A stretch of DNA of 64,000 nucleotides from Pelobates cultripes (taxonomy: Eukaryota > Chordata > Amphibia > Anura > Pelobatidae): the NCBI GenBank assembly GCA_933207985.1, contig OW240913.1:268745134-268809133 (forward strand). The letters are read 5' to 3'. Both the position numbers and the translations under genes were made by a program. How positions within the stretch are numbered: the first letter of the stretch is position 1; each line of letters begins with the position of its first letter. The notes below the pieces were generated by a model. It made no database searches and was not told where the DNA came from. It was given only the letters and a program-made list of their open reading frames with translations. Below, piece after piece: positions 51,101 through 63,990 of the stretch.

Positions 51101-52545
51101 ACGTGTGGCGCTAATGCTATGGGAAAAAGACAACCAATCCGGTCATACACACTTCAACTGATGACTCTTTGGGCAGCTTCAAAGAGCACTATTGAGTGGG
51201 TTAATGGTGGTAAAATAGACAACACTTCAACCGCAAGGAGAACAACAAGATATTAGCAATAAACACTTTTTATCAAAAAAGGACCTAATGGAAGGCGAAG
51301 TGAAAGGAGACAATTAATTCCCAAGTAGGCAGCGAGAAAGGAAAGGAAACTGTGTGATTCTTGAGGTTGGCAAGGCCTTACTTAAAAGCCATGTGCTGTA
51401 TTACGTGACAGGGGTAAATATTTAGAGGTATCCATTAGGGATCGATCGATATTGATTTTTTTTAAAAGCCGATAATCTGTGAACTTTCATGAACAGACCA
51501 ATTTAATATGGATGCCTGACTTCATTGCTCAACTTTATAATATTGTATTAGTCCTTGTAGTACTGTAACTAGGTTATTATGCGCATACAAACGGTTGGCC
51601 TAACTCTTTAAACAGGGCTCAGACTACTATACATCTAGATCAGTACTGTGCCAAAACTAAATCTTGAAGTCCCTTGGCGTGCGGGTCCTATTTTTAAAAA
51701 ATTGTAAAGTGTATGTTGCAATATTCTGCTTGTGTTATTTGTGGGTGCTGCGGTTGCTTTGTAGCATTGTATTTGTATGTATGTGGGCGGTTATATTGTA
51801 CCGTACACGTTCAAGAGTAGTTTGTGGTATTGTGTAAGATACCTATGAATATGGGCTGTGTATGGGCGCTGCTTGTGGAATTGTGTGTGAATGATGCCAC
51901 ATTGTGTGTTGGGGGGGTGGGGAGGGTGTTTGTGTAGGATTCCCTATGGCATTTCTTGTGAGAGGCTGCTTGTGCGGTGGTGTGCAGGTAAGTGGATTGC
52001 CAGTGGTGTTGTGTTTGTGGAGACTGTTTATGTGCTTGTGTGTGAGCTATTTGGATTATTTGTATGAGGAGTCACCTTCTGCAGCCTTCTAGCAGTGTGA
52101 GTATCTTCCCTGGGGTCCGATGGAGAAAGGGCTTGCCAAGTACAAGTCAAGGGCATAGCCGCTGTGGACTGCTCTTCTCCAGTATGGATTCCCATTCACA
52201 AGTGCAGGCAGGAAGTGATCTGAGATTACTTCCTCCAAGTGCTGCAATGCATAAATTGTCCCTCACCACCTGCAATCTCAGCTCAATTTGCACTATCAGA
52301 GTCCCACTGGTACTCGTGATAGGCCAGAACCTGTTTGGCTCTGGCAGCCTTGAGTGCTGTGCAAAGGCACCACGAGTACCATAGATTGCTCACACCTGAT
52401 CTAGATACTTGTATAGAAACCATCGTTTTTCTTTTTTTACTTTTTACACAAAAGGTGATCAACCATTTGATTGTAAGATGAAAGCTCAACTAGCCCAGGA
52501 GAAAAATAAATAAATAAATAAAAATCTCTCTACCACCTAAGCAGC

Positions 52546-52852
52546 TTAGAGGAACACTCCAAAAACCATATCTACCCTGCCAAGTACTGCTCCCTGCCTC
52601 ACTACATTGGACAGAGAGCCAGACAAAGTATCTTTCGTTAGCTCTCCTGAGCGAAGTCCTGCACTGTAGGTCTAGCTCATTGGCTGACCACTCTGAGCCA
52701 ATGAGATAAGTCTGGCACCATCAGTCTGGCACCTGAGTGGTGCCGTGGAAACCCTTAGTATTCAGTCAAACCGTTCTAAAATGGTTTGACTACTTACAAT
52801 CGGGGGCACCAGTTAAACTGTAGTGGTTATGGTGCATGGAGTATTTCTTTAA
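52546..52852. mobile_element. Old T2-like MITE
   Basis: Left TTAGAGGAACACTCCAAAAACC; right GGTTATGGTGCATGGAGTATTTCTTTAA. The ends are imperfect inverted repeats, with TTAA kept only at the right. Confidence 0.55.
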
Positions 52853-54804
52853 GCTATTTTTGGCTACATACTGAAAGTCCATTGTCAACTCCCAATGCAC
52901 AGTTTAGTGGTGAAACCTCTGGAACAGACTTAAAGCTAGGGTCATCTTTTCGCCCTTTAAATAAGGACATTTTAAAAAGTGTAATTCTGCGGGGCAGCAA
53001 TGATTTTAATTCAGTTCTACTGCATGTATTTACCCTAAACGTCCCCAGTAAAAGGTGAAATAGGATAGCCTTAAGACAGCTACTGAATGGTTTAGTTATG
53101 GAAATCAAATTGTAAAAACATTTTTTTTTAAATGAAAGCAGATATGCTATTAAATGAAACAAATAAAACTAAATGTGCCTGTGGGTTATGTAACATACGT
53201 AACAAGAGAAATTGCTAGGCTATTTGGGTACATGCAGTCAGAAATTTCATTACTGGGTTAGTGCCTTGTGACCTTTCACAAAAGGAGCGTTTTTTTTAAC
53301 AATAGAGCCATTGACAAAGTCAGAAATATAAATCCATACAGTCTACGCAGAAGCACTGCTTTCAAGACCATTGTTTGTGAAGATAAGGGAAACGAATGGG
53401 AGATTACTTATTCAACCAGAGACAGATGTTTTTCTACAGTTTTCCCAGCAGTTGTTTCACAAAAAAAGAACAGCTGCTAATTTCTTGAATTACTAGTGGG
53501 ACAGAACAAGCACAAGAACAATCTAGGCTCCTAACATAGTTTGTGGAGCAAGGAGCTCCCCTATTTTCATCTTTTGTCTGTTACAAAGCCCCAACAATGG
53601 GTTGAGTGGATTAACACAACTAAACAAACACTCCAAGCACCAAAACCACTACACTGTATGCTACATTTGCTTGTTATACCCATGGTGCTGTATCATACGA
53701 GTTGATATTCCATTTGTCTACTTAAAGCGCCCAATTTATGAAGGATCTATAGTATTTTCAGAGCTAATGGGTGCGTGTCCTTCCACCAAACAAACCTTAT
53801 CCAGTTAGATATTACTGAGAAATATTGGAGGTATGGGCATAGCACATAAGTTAAAGGATTTTAGCAAAAATATTTGTGGCTATTATTCTGAACCAGGCGG
53901 GAAATTAATTTTGTCACTTTAAAACCAAGGAAGAGAAGATGGTTACTCCTCCAGGCTAAGATGAATTATATGTGTAACAATTAAGAACAATCCCAAACTT
54001 TAGAAAGGCTTATTATGAATGTTGCCAAAATGTTGACTTAAGCAGGCGGCTTTGTCATCCTATACTTACCATACTGTTTCTCTTCCTTACTCCCAATCTG
54101 TTATTTTGCAATCTATTTCTCATAGAATACATAAAGCAGAGTAGGGACTACCAGACTAGTTAGCCTTATGTATTTTTCTTCTGCTTGAAAATAACTTGAC
54201 AAAAGTCCAAGTTCCCTCCTACCCCCCTACCAATGGCTGGAAGAATAAGGCATTTTCTCACTTGTTATCTATGGAGGCTACCATGGTATCGCAGGATCCA
54301 TTGTAGGCCTCAATGTTTCACTCTCGCACATGTACAAAAGTACAGTTCTGGCATGGGCTCCAGTGCCATGAGCTGAAGAGGATCCTAATAGATACTGATG
54401 GCCACTATGAGTAGCTTCTGGTAAGTAAAACTCACTTTCCCCTGTGACCACTGGACACCAAGGGCAACGTCACCATCGGGTAACTTTGAAATTATGTTAA
54501 GAGTTCAGAAGGTGACAGTGCCACATTAATGATGCACAAAAAAAATATCACCCGAGTGCCTTGTCTTTCATATGCTAGTATAAATTAAAACTGGATACTT
54601 CCTTGGGATGTAGAACTTTAAAAAAAAACAAAAACGAAATTTTATATATATTTTTTAAATTTTTTTTATTATTTTTTAAAGTAAGAGGTATTTTATTCCT
54701 AGCTCCCACTTTGGTTAAAAGATAAAAAAAAAAAAAGACAAAAAAAAAAATAGGTCTAGTGCTGGTTACTTGACAGCCACTAGATGTGAATTTTTATCAA
54801 AATA

Positions 54805-55236
54805 TTAAAGGACCCCTATAGAGCCAGAAAAACAAACTTGTTTTCCTGGCACTATAGGATCTATAGGTGCCCCCCACCCTGCTGGCCAGAAGGAGGCTGA
54901 AGGGGTTAAACATTTACCTTTCTCCAGCGCTGGGCTCCCCTCCTCCCTCAGCAGACGTCAGCACTGAATGCGCACGCGCGGCAAGCGCATTCAAACAGTC
55001 CATAGGAAAGCATTTCTCAATGCTTTCCTATGGACGTCCAGCATCTCCAAAGCACGGAAGCACCTCTAGTGACTGTCCGTGAGACAGCCACTAGAGGCTG
55101 GATTAACCCTACTGTAAACATAGCAGTTCCTCTGAAACTGCTAGGTTTACAGCTGCAGGGTTAACACTAGATGGACCTGGCACCCAGACCACTTACTTGA
55201 GCTGAAGTGGTCTGGGTGCCTATAGTGGTCCTTTAA
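54805..55236 (+). mobile_element. T2-like MITE, B family
   Basis: TTAA at both ends; left AGGACCCCTATAGAGCCAG, right GCCTATAGTGGTCCTTTAA. The central hairpin has mismatches (TTCC, CTAGG). Confidence 0.82.
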
Positions 55237-56719
55237 CATCACCAAAACCACATCTTCATGGTTGGTTCTTAGAGTGTCCCTTTAACTTACTTAATGTAGA
55301 TCTGGTAGTCTGGTTGCTAGAAGGTTGCCCGAGACCTCTAGGAAAGGTCATCAGTTCACTTACTATAAGCTGCAATTGCTTTGGAAACGTTTTAAAGCTT
55401 TGTGAGTTTGTTCACCTTGGCCGAAATCTCCAAATGTAAATATGTGGACTTTTATGCAGTGGTCCACTAATTGACCATAATTTTGCTTAGGCACTATGGT
55501 TCATCCCATTGTACAGCGCTACGGAATTTGCTGGCGCTATATCAATAATAAAATAAAATATTAAATAAATAATTGACTGGAGCTTCCTGACTTTGTAGAT
55601 CATCAGAATTAGCATTACAACTGCTGAAGGTAATTCATTCTAGATATTTAGAATGATGGTGTATCCAAATGTACCATCATGTTAGTAGAGTAGAAACATC
55701 AAATAATCCTTTCATCAGATAAACTACAAATCATGATATTATGGGATTTAACTAACCCCTTGTCTTGAAAGAGATAGCATGCCAGCAATGTTGATTATCA
55801 TTTCTGTTTTAGAAGACTACAATTTGAAATGAACCATGAAAGTCATTGTAGTACAGAGTTGGGCCACATGTTAGTCCAGTCTTGGGATATCATAAAGGAT
55901 GGCAAGTGGTAGTCTCTTTAACAGAGAAAGTTATTTGTTACCAGCAAGGATTGGATTAAAATACAATATAGCCATTGTTAGTTTTAAAATACAAAATGCA
56001 TGATCCTGTTGTTCCTGTAGCACTAAATGCTACCCTTATGCTACACAATTCAAATTCAGAAGATGAATTTGCCAGATAAATAAAAGCAATGTCCAATGCT
56101 TCGCAGTAGCAATACAACGAATGTACCTACAGATAAATTCAATCCCTGATTTATCAATAGGAGTCCAATGAAAAGAGGCAGCTCTGTAGAAGAATCTTTC
56201 TCAACTAGTAAAAATCCCTGCTGCTAGCAGTGAATGGTATATGTCCTAACCCTGAGCATGTGCAAGTCAAATAATGGCTTGTAAGTATCACCTGCCTTTT
56301 TATTCCTTTCTTTCTATTTTTGTACAATGAAAAGCCGAGGGGGGGAAAAAAGCACCATTTGAAAAAAGAATATGACCTCAGTCTGTGGGTTGGATTCTAT
56401 GCTACATTTCTAACATCAGATTCTTGGGATATTTCAGCTCCATCTCTTTTTATTCTGCTGTAAGAAAAGTAGATGGACTGTGTACTTGGGGAATTAAGTA
56501 AAATGACTTTTCATACTAAACATGCACTTGGCTTAAAATTCTCCCATCCAACAACTGGCAAGAATCACAAAATCATTTCACAAGTGATTCTTCATATTTA
56601 ATTTCGGTGTTGAAGTGTGTGTGTGTCTTCTTAAAAAATAAAATAACGTATTTTGCATGTGTGGCAAAAAACTGCACGGCCAATCAGCATCTCCATGGGG
56701 AGCGTTCAGTGCCTCCATA

Positions 56720-57405
56720 CAGACCCAATCTAACACACTGCCCCTCCTCCCGCTCTAATACACTGCCCAGAAATCCAATGCATTGCCCCCAAATCCAACA
56801 CACTGCCCCCCTCACCCAATCTAATACATTTCCCTTAATCAAATACACTGCCCTTCCTCCCTCCTCTCTAATTGAATAGACTGCCCTCACTCCCACCACT
56901 CTACTGTAATACACTGCCCTCCCCCCAATTTAACACACTGCCCCCCACCACTCTAATACACTGGCCCCCTCCCTCAAATAAATACACTGCCCCCTCCCTT
57001 AATTTAATACAATGGCCCCCCTGACTTACCCAAATGAATACACTGCACCCTCCTTCCCATTAATACACTGCCACCACTCCCCAATTTAATAAACTGACCC
57101 CCTCCCCCAAGGTTAATACACTGCCCCTTCCCTAATTTAACACACTGACCCCTTCCCCCACATTCTGCACTGCCCTCCCCAATTTAACACACTGGCCCCT
57201 CCCTCCCTCAAATCAATACAGTGTACCCTCCCTCCCCCAAAATAATACAGTGCCCCCTCCCTCAAATTAATACACTGCCCTTCCTCCCCCAAATTATTAC
57301 ACTGGCCCCCTCTCTCCCTCAAATTAATACAATGCCCCCTCCCTCCCTCAAATGAATACAGTGCCCCTTCCTCTCTCAAATTAATACACTGCCCCCCCTC
57401 TGCTA
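56720..57405. repeat. Minisatellite of ACACTGCCCCCTCCC units
   Basis: About 25 imperfect units of 22-32 bp, each with AATACACTGCCCC and a CCCTCCCTCAAATT-like part. Strong strand bias (C-rich on plus). Frames on the minus strand are repeat artefacts. Confidence 0.9.
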
Positions 57406-57656
57406 CCTTACAATTTGCGGTCTGTCCTCCAGTTCCAGCTCCAGCCCTGTTGAAGCAGGCCAGATGCTCCTCTGGAACTGCGAGCAGGAGGGAAGGGGGA
57501 GTGGCTGCTCTGGTCTGCTCAGCAGACACAAAGCCACTCTGCCCTCTTGTGACTGGGAGAGCAAGAATCAGGAAATATTTTTTCCTGTCTTGCTGGTCGC
57601 AGCCAAAGCTGAAAACGGCCCCAGGGAAGGGGGGCCGCAAGTTTGACATGCTTGAT

Positions 57657-58050
57657 TTAAAGGAACACTTTAGGGTTGGGAACACAAACATTGTTTCCTG
57701 AACCTATGTTAAAACACTATCTAGTCCCCCTTGCTGCCCTAAAAATAGTAAAATCTTACCTTATTTCCAGTCTGCTGGCGCTGGTTTTGCCCCCGATCTG
57801 CCTTCTTGGCTGACATCATCAGAAGTGATCTCAGCCAATCACAATGTTTTCCCATAGGAAAGCAGTGGATTGGCAGAGATGGTCTATTCTGATGATCTCA
57901 GCCAAGGAGGTGGGCCAGGGGTGGAGCCAAACACCGCCCTGGCCAATCAGCATCGCCTCGTAGAGATGCGCTGAATCAATCATCTCTATAAGGAAAGTTC
58001 AGTGTCTCCATGGAGAGCGTAGAGACTCTGAACGTCAGAGTTACAGTATA
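57657..58050. mobile_element. T2-like MITE, A-like family, right end unresolved
   Basis: Starts TTAAAGGAACACTTTAGGG and contains the GAGATGCGCTGAATCAATCATC and CAGTGTCTCCATGGAGA blocks of the A family. No clear right terminus. Confidence 0.5.
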
Positions 58051-58098
58051 CATAGTACCCTTTTGTTTAGCCATAAAAAGATATTTCAATCAAATCGC

Positions 58099-58270
58099 TT
58101 TAAAGCAATACTATAGGCACAGAACATTTTTATCTTAATGATGCAGTCTTAATGCTCAATTCTCTGCCATTTAGGAATTAAATTAGCAGTGTGACTGCAG
58201 GGGTATGATTTAAACATCCAAACGGCTTCATTAAGCTATAGTTGTTTTGATGCCTATAGTATACCTTTAA
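58099..58270. mobile_element. Short T2-like MITE
   Basis: TTAA at both ends; left AGCAATACTATAGGCAC, right TGCCTATAGTATACCTTTAA. An internally shortened relative of the C family. Confidence 0.65.
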
Positions 58271-58658
58271 GGCTCAGTTGCAAATTCTAAAAGCTTTTTC
58301 CTAGCAACCACAAAAACACAAAAGCAACAAACTATATAGAACAGTTAATTTTGTTTTGGGCATACATGCAAGCAGCTAGAGCTCGAGGGGGATTGGAAAC
58401 ACAGCAGAGATACTGTATTAAACAGATTTTCAGGACAGTACATTTTCCCCACTAGACACAGAATGCCATTTCAATGCTTCCCTCTATTGTTTAATTAACT
58501 GCAACGGAATGTGCAACTCAAGATGACCTATTTCATGTGTCGACTTTAAACAATGGCATTTAGCAACTGCCCAGCTCTGTTGTATTGACAGGAGAATAGT
58601 CTGTGCTTTGCAACATACATCCAACAAGTGTTATTTGTAAATTGTCAACAGAACGTTA

Positions 58659-58682
58659 TAATATATATATATATATATATAT
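58659..58682. repeat. AT microsatellite
   Basis: Pure (AT)n, 50 bp from the next WASF1 exon on its intron side. Another TA-rich tract is at 59581-59640. Confidence 0.95.
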
Positions 58683-58723
58683 AGTTTAAAACATACAAAT
58701 ATAGAAAATAAAAGGGTACATTA

Positions 58724-58912
<189 letters not shown>

Positions 58913-59059
58913 TCAAAACTTTGTTATTTAATATTAGTATGATATATATTGCTATGATTTACTAGCAAAATTGGGTGGTACGTTATATAATTTAAAGACT
59001 GACATGGGACATTTCACGAGCAAGCTAACAGAAATTCACATTTTAAATCCAGCGCACTC

Positions 59060-59470
59060 CCTTATCTTAACCCTACAGTGGGAATTATTGCAGTTTCTGA
59101 GAAACTGCAATAATTACCTCTGAGAATTAACTCCTCCTCTAGTGGCTGTCTACCAGACAGCCACTAGAGGGATTGCCGAAATCGGAATGGACCTCTGGTC
59201 TGTTATCGGATGCTGGACGTCCTCACGCTTTGCATGAGGTCCTCCAGTGTCAGATTTTCCCCATAGAAAAGCAATGATTTAAATGCGACCGCGGCCACTG
59301 TGCATTAGGTCTTGGAGAAGAGTGTGGGCGGAGCCTGACCCAACGCTGAGGGACATCGGCGCTGGATTCAGGTAAGTGACTGAAGGGGTTTTAACTCCCT
59401 TAAGGGGCACTGCAGGATTCCACAGTGCCAGGAAAACTTTTGTTTTCCTGGCATTATAGAATCCCTTTAA
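59060..59470. mobile_element. T2-like fragment with a variant central hairpin
   Basis: The right end GGCATTATAGAATCCCTTTAA is clear; the left terminus is lost. At 59083-59115 a perfect 15-bp hairpin, AATTATTGCAGTTTC / GAAACTGCAATAATT, occupies the place of the B-family CATAGCAGTTTC hairpin. Confidence 0.6.
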
Positions 59471-59714
59471 CATTAGATAGTGCACAACCTTAACATAGAT
59501 AAATTAAAAATAATGGTTTTTTAAAAAAAATCTGGTTTTCGCTGGTTGAACAATGTTTCTCAAACAATGGACATATTTTATAATATATATACATACATAC
59601 ATATATATATATATATATTATATATATATATACACACACATAAAAAGAAGTTCAGATAGCACTCTCAGGACTATTAAATCAAAAATCTTAGCTTTTAAAA
59701 GGCTTGTAAAAAGA

Positions 59715-59751
59715 TCGACGTTTCAGTCTGCTAACCACAGACTTTCATCAC
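59715..59751 (-). ncRNA. Degenerate hammerhead-like motif of the Penelope element
   Basis: The minus strand reads GTGATGA (59751-59745), A, a perfect 6-bp stem II (AGTCTG/CAGACT, 59743-59738 and 59730-59725), GAAA (59724-59721), CGTC. The first core base is G instead of C, which in known hammerheads abolishes activity. It lies on the strand opposite to the RT. Confidence 0.6.
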
Positions 59752-59840
59752 ACATATAGACCTATATCTAAACCTAAGCAATTTACTGTTGACCGAACAT
59801 CTGGGGAATCGACCTCTGACTCAGAACCATCACACTCTAA

Positions 59841-61709
59841 CCAGTCCAACAAATCCTCTACACAAGATTTTTTAGAGCAGGATCAAGGACCCCCTTCCAG
59901 GGTCCATACAAGGAATTTAACAAGACAAAGAGAAGGTATGTTACCAGAAGGAGCCAGAAAGGCCGATCATACCACAAGGGGAAAACCACCACGACCACCG
60001 AGGTAATCCCAATCTTCAACCTGTCAAATAGAATATTAACTCCCAATGAAACCAAACTACTCAAAAAAGGACTTTCTTTTGTGCCAACCAATCTCCCAAA
60101 CCACCTTCAGAGTGACGTAGAATTATACAAATTCAGAAGAACCATACGCCTGAAGGAATTCTTCAAAAACACCTCCTCTCCAACTACCAGTGAAATGGGT
60201 CACCTTAGAGCCAAAAGCACCTTTGACCCTCCAACACAGCAGTTATCAATAAGGACATTTCTGCGTAATATGCAGCGAGACATGGATATAATCTTGCAAA
60301 CCAAACAACGTCATTTCAGCAACATAACGAAGCAAGACCTTGAACTTATCCGCTCACTAGCAAACGATGTGAACTTGGTCATTAGACCGGCGGACAAAGG
60401 TGGAGGCATAGTACTTCTTAACTACTGTGACTATCGAGTGGAACTTCTATCCCAGCTTCAAGATACAGACACCTACACCAAACTTAAGGGCGACCCTACA
60501 GCATGTATCACACAACAAATCTCAGCGATTGTACAAAGAGGAGTGGAAGCTAACTTTGTGACAACAGAGTTACAGAAATTCTTGATCCAGTCCACACCTA
60601 AGACTCCGATTATTTACACCTTACCCAAGGTACACAAGAGCATTGATCATCCACCAGGCAGACCCATAGTGTCAGCCATAGGGGGAGTACTGGAACCACT
60701 GGCTCAGTGGCTGGACTATCTATTTAAAGATACAGTTGTCAAGCTTCCCACCTGCATTAGAGACACCCCAGACCTACTGAAACTTCTGGACACCATCAAT
60801 TTACCCAACACTACTACACTGCTGGTAACGTGTGATGTGAAAAGTCTCTACACAATCATTCCTCATTTGGATGGTATAGAAGCAATGCGCAAAGTGTTAC
60901 AACACTCAACAACATACACAGGCCCCCCGATTGAATACGTCATGGAAATCCTGGAGGCAGTCCTTACACTTAACTACTTCAGATTTGAAGAAACTTGGTA
61001 CCAGCAAATAGCAGGGACCTCCATGGGAGCAGCAATGGCACCTATGTATGCCAACAGCTTTATGTATGTATTTGAGACCCTCCACATTCTACAACCGTAT
61101 GAAGCAAATATTTTATTCTATAGGCGCTTCATTGACTATGTGTTCCTTATATGGAAGGGAGATCACCAGTCCATTTCGGAGATGATAGAGGCCATCAACA
61201 GGGCACCCACACCAGTCAAATTAACGATGACAGTGAGCCAGGATGCAGTGAATTTTTTGGATGTCCACATCTTTAAAAAAGAGATGAAGCTTGGGTATAC
61301 TTTATTCACCAAGACAACGGATCGTAACACCCTACTCCAGGCTGACAGCTTTCACCCACGACACTTGAAAGAATCATTACCACTCTCCCAGTTCCTAAGG
61401 GTTAAAAGGAATAACTCAGAACCCATGAGAGCATACTTACAAACTAAAGAAACATGGAATAGGCTTAAACAGAGAGGCTACAAGGACGCTACTCTTCAGA
61501 AAGCACTTGATAAGAGCCAACAGCCTATGAGAGAGAAAAAAGATGATATACCACGACTTTTCTTTCCGACCACCTATAATACGTCATCCCACAGCCTCAA
61601 GAACACCTTGAACTCCAACTGGCGTTTACTATCAGAAGATCCAACACTACCAAAAATCTTTCAGAATCCACCCATGTTGTGCTATAAACGGGGGAAAAAA
61701 TCTACGTGA
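59841..61709 (+). pseudogene. Penelope-like reverse transcriptase
   Basis: Open from about 59841; conserved similarity starts at NLSNRILTPNETKLLKKGLS (about 60021), upstream of a possible GTG at 60081, so that GTG is not a true start. Motifs in order: RPADKGGGIVLLNYCDY, IYTLPKVHKS with GRPIVSAIGG, LVTCDVKSLYTIIPH (motif A), GTSMGAAMAPMYANSF (motif B), FYRRFIDYVFLIWKG (motif C) and SQDAVNFLDVHI. Motif C should read IDD; the second Asp is Tyr (TAT at 61136-61138), so the polymerase is inactive. The frame ends at 61707-61709 after a run of six A, where a one-base shift displaces the continuing sequence. Confidence 0.9.
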
Positions 61710-62200
61710 CCTCCTGGTAAAGACGAACCCAGTACACTGCTATACCAAACAACAAACAGTACAGAACCTTGGTTGCTATCGCTGTCTGGGCTGTGTCACC
61801 TGCAGCCACATGATACCCGGAAAATTCTTCCAGCATCCACACACTGGGTGAAAGTACCAAATTAGGCATAGGTTGACCTGCACTTCGGATTTAGTCATCT
61901 ATAAACTCCAGTGCCCGTGTGGCCTATCCTATGTGGGCAAAACTGACCTCCCACTGAGGGAACGGATCCGCAACTACAGATCCAACATTCACATTGCCTA
62001 TAGGGACAATAAGGCTGAACTCCCTGTAGCAAAACACTTTTTGGCCCATGGCCACACGTTACCCACCCTGAAATTTATGGCTATAGACCATATACCCCCC
62101 TCAGACGTGGGGGTGATCGAAGTAAACTTCTCCTACAACGTGAAACGTTCTGGATAAAAACTTTGGACACAGTATATCCCAGAGGCTTGAACGAGAAGTA
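61700..62200 (+). pseudogene. Penelope-like GIY-YIG endonuclease
   Basis: In the frame after the A-run shift come a Cys finger (GCYRCLGCVTCSHM), a stop (TGA at about 61851), then LVIYKLQCPCGLSYVGKT, which holds the GIY-like and YVG motifs, and RERIRNYRSNI with the catalytic Arg. This nuclease nicks the target DNA for priming. A further frameshift near 62130 separates the conserved tail (QRETFWIKTLDTVYPRGLNE). Open part 61873-62157. Confidence 0.9.
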
Positions 62201-62598
62201 CACATTATCTATGTTTCTATAGTACATTTCTTTGTTTCCCTGCAGGAGTTAAATACACTGTTTAATCTAATCCAATAATCCAAAACATATTTGTTTATAC
62301 AGCAATGTGTATAGATTGTCTTGTTGCTATAATTTGATTTATGCTCCCCCTGCATACATTGCATATCATTCCATTGCTTGTTCCATGCATGGTAATTAGG
62401 CTATTACACATAGTTTGGGCACACACACTAATCATATAGGGGTTAAATACCCTACTAGACCACCACACTCCAATGTTGTGTGCTTTGTACCCAAGAGATA
62501 ACACTACTCATGTCACATCTTGTATATAATCATAAATAACTATGCGGGGGACACTATGCAATTCAACATTGGTCATTTTGTCTGTCCATATTATTTAT

Positions 62599-63990
62599 TA
62601 ACCCCTTAAGGACTGGACTGTTTTTGCGATGTTGTACATTTGCGACCAGGCATATTTTTACACTTTTGTGGTGTTTGTGTTTGGCTGTAATTTTCCGCTT
62701 TCTCATTTACTGTTCCCATACAAATTAAATATTGTTTTTTTCAGGACAAAAGGGGCTTTCTTTACATACCATTATTTATATAATCTCATGTATTTTAATT
62801 TAAAAAAAATAAAAAAATCTGATGAAAAATTGAAAAAATACATGTTTTTTTACTTTTACTTGAAAAATCTTTTACTCATCTACAAAAGCGAATGAAAAAA
62901 ACTGCTAAATAGATTCAAAATTTTGTCCTGAGTTTAAAAATACCTAGTGTTTACGTGCTTTTTTGCTTTTTTTTGCATGTTATAGGGCTATAGGTACAAG
63001 TAGGATATTGCGGTTTCAAAACATACATTTTTAAAATTTATCAATAGTGACATTGTAACACTATTATCTGTCATAAATCTCTGAATAACACCCCACATGT
63101 ACATATTTTTTTTAAAGTAGACAACCCAGGGTATTCAATATGGGGTATGTCCAGTCTTTTTTAGTAGCCACTTAGTTGAAAACACTGGCCAAAGTATTCA
63201 TATTTGTTTGTGTGTGAAAAAAGTAAAAAAACTAAATTGAACGCTAATTTTGGCCAGTGTTTGTGACCAAGTGGTTACTAAAAAAGACTGGACATACCCC
63301 ATTTGCAATACCTTGGGTTGTCTTCTTTTGCAAATGGTATGCCATCATGGGGGTAATTCTCATTCCTGGGCTACCATACGCTCTCAAAGGCAACGTAACC
63401 AACCTGGCCATTTTCAATGTAAAAGTATTTGACCCATATATTTGACCTTGTAACTTTCAAAAATGCTATAAAACCTGTACATGGGGGGTACTGTTTTACT
63501 CGGGAGACATCGCTGAACACAAATATTAGTGTTTAAAAACTGGAAAGCGTATCACAACAATTATATCATCAGTAAAAGTGCTGTTTGTGTGTGAAAAATG
63601 CAAAAAAAGTCACTTTCACTGACAATATCATCGCTGTGATAGGTTTTACTGTTTTGAATCACTAATATTTGTGTTCAGCGAAGTCTCCCGAGTAAAACAG
63701 TACCCCCCATGTACAGGTTTTAGGGTGTCGTAGAACATTACAGGGTAAAATACAGTGCTAGCAAATTAAATTCTCTGGAATTTCGGCCTGGGTTGGCAGG
63801 CAGGTCCCTCAAATTGCAATCAATAAAATTACTGAATTATGTAAAAATATTACATAAATACGCACGTAGAATTTAAATATATATGCATATTTATATATTT
63901 GAAGTCTACGTGTATATTTATATAATTATTTATGTAATTTTGTATATGGACATATGTATATTTTTATTATTTTTATTTATTTATATATAC
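62599..63990. repeat. Fold-back repeat of anuran type (TTAACCCCTTAAGGAC start)
   Basis: Begins TTAACCCCTTAAGGACTGGAC. Contains two long inverted repeats: arms 63141-63195 and 63247-63301 (sharing GGGGTATGTCCAGTCTTTTT and CACTGGCCAAA), and arms about 63470-63533 and 63660-63723 (sharing AAAACCTGTACATGGGGGGT and TGTTTTACTCGGGAGA). No coding capacity. The right end is an AT-rich TATATA tract and may continue past the window. Confidence 0.75.

Larger units (their letters stand above)
59640..62220 (+). mobile_element. Penelope-like retroelement, antisense in the WASF1 intron
   Basis: A noncoding 5' part with a hammerhead-like motif, a Penelope-type reverse transcriptase, a Cys-rich finger and a GIY-YIG endonuclease, in that order. 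These PLE hallmarks are unlike LTR or LINE elements. Damaged by two frameshifts, one stop and an altered RT active site. Ends are approximate. Confidence 0.88.

Noticed and set aside
50836..51114. Possible exon with a GTAAGT-like site near 50969
   Set aside because: Looks like anuran repeat sequence ('CAAGATGGCGGC' type) and codes for no known domain; it does not fit the WASF1 phases.
59553..59759. Ile/Tyr-rich 68-codon frame
   Set aside because: Translation of a TATATA microsatellite and the Penelope 5' noncoding part.
62629..62895. 88-codon Phe/Leu-rich frame
   Set aside because: AT-rich interior of a fold-back repeat; no domain.
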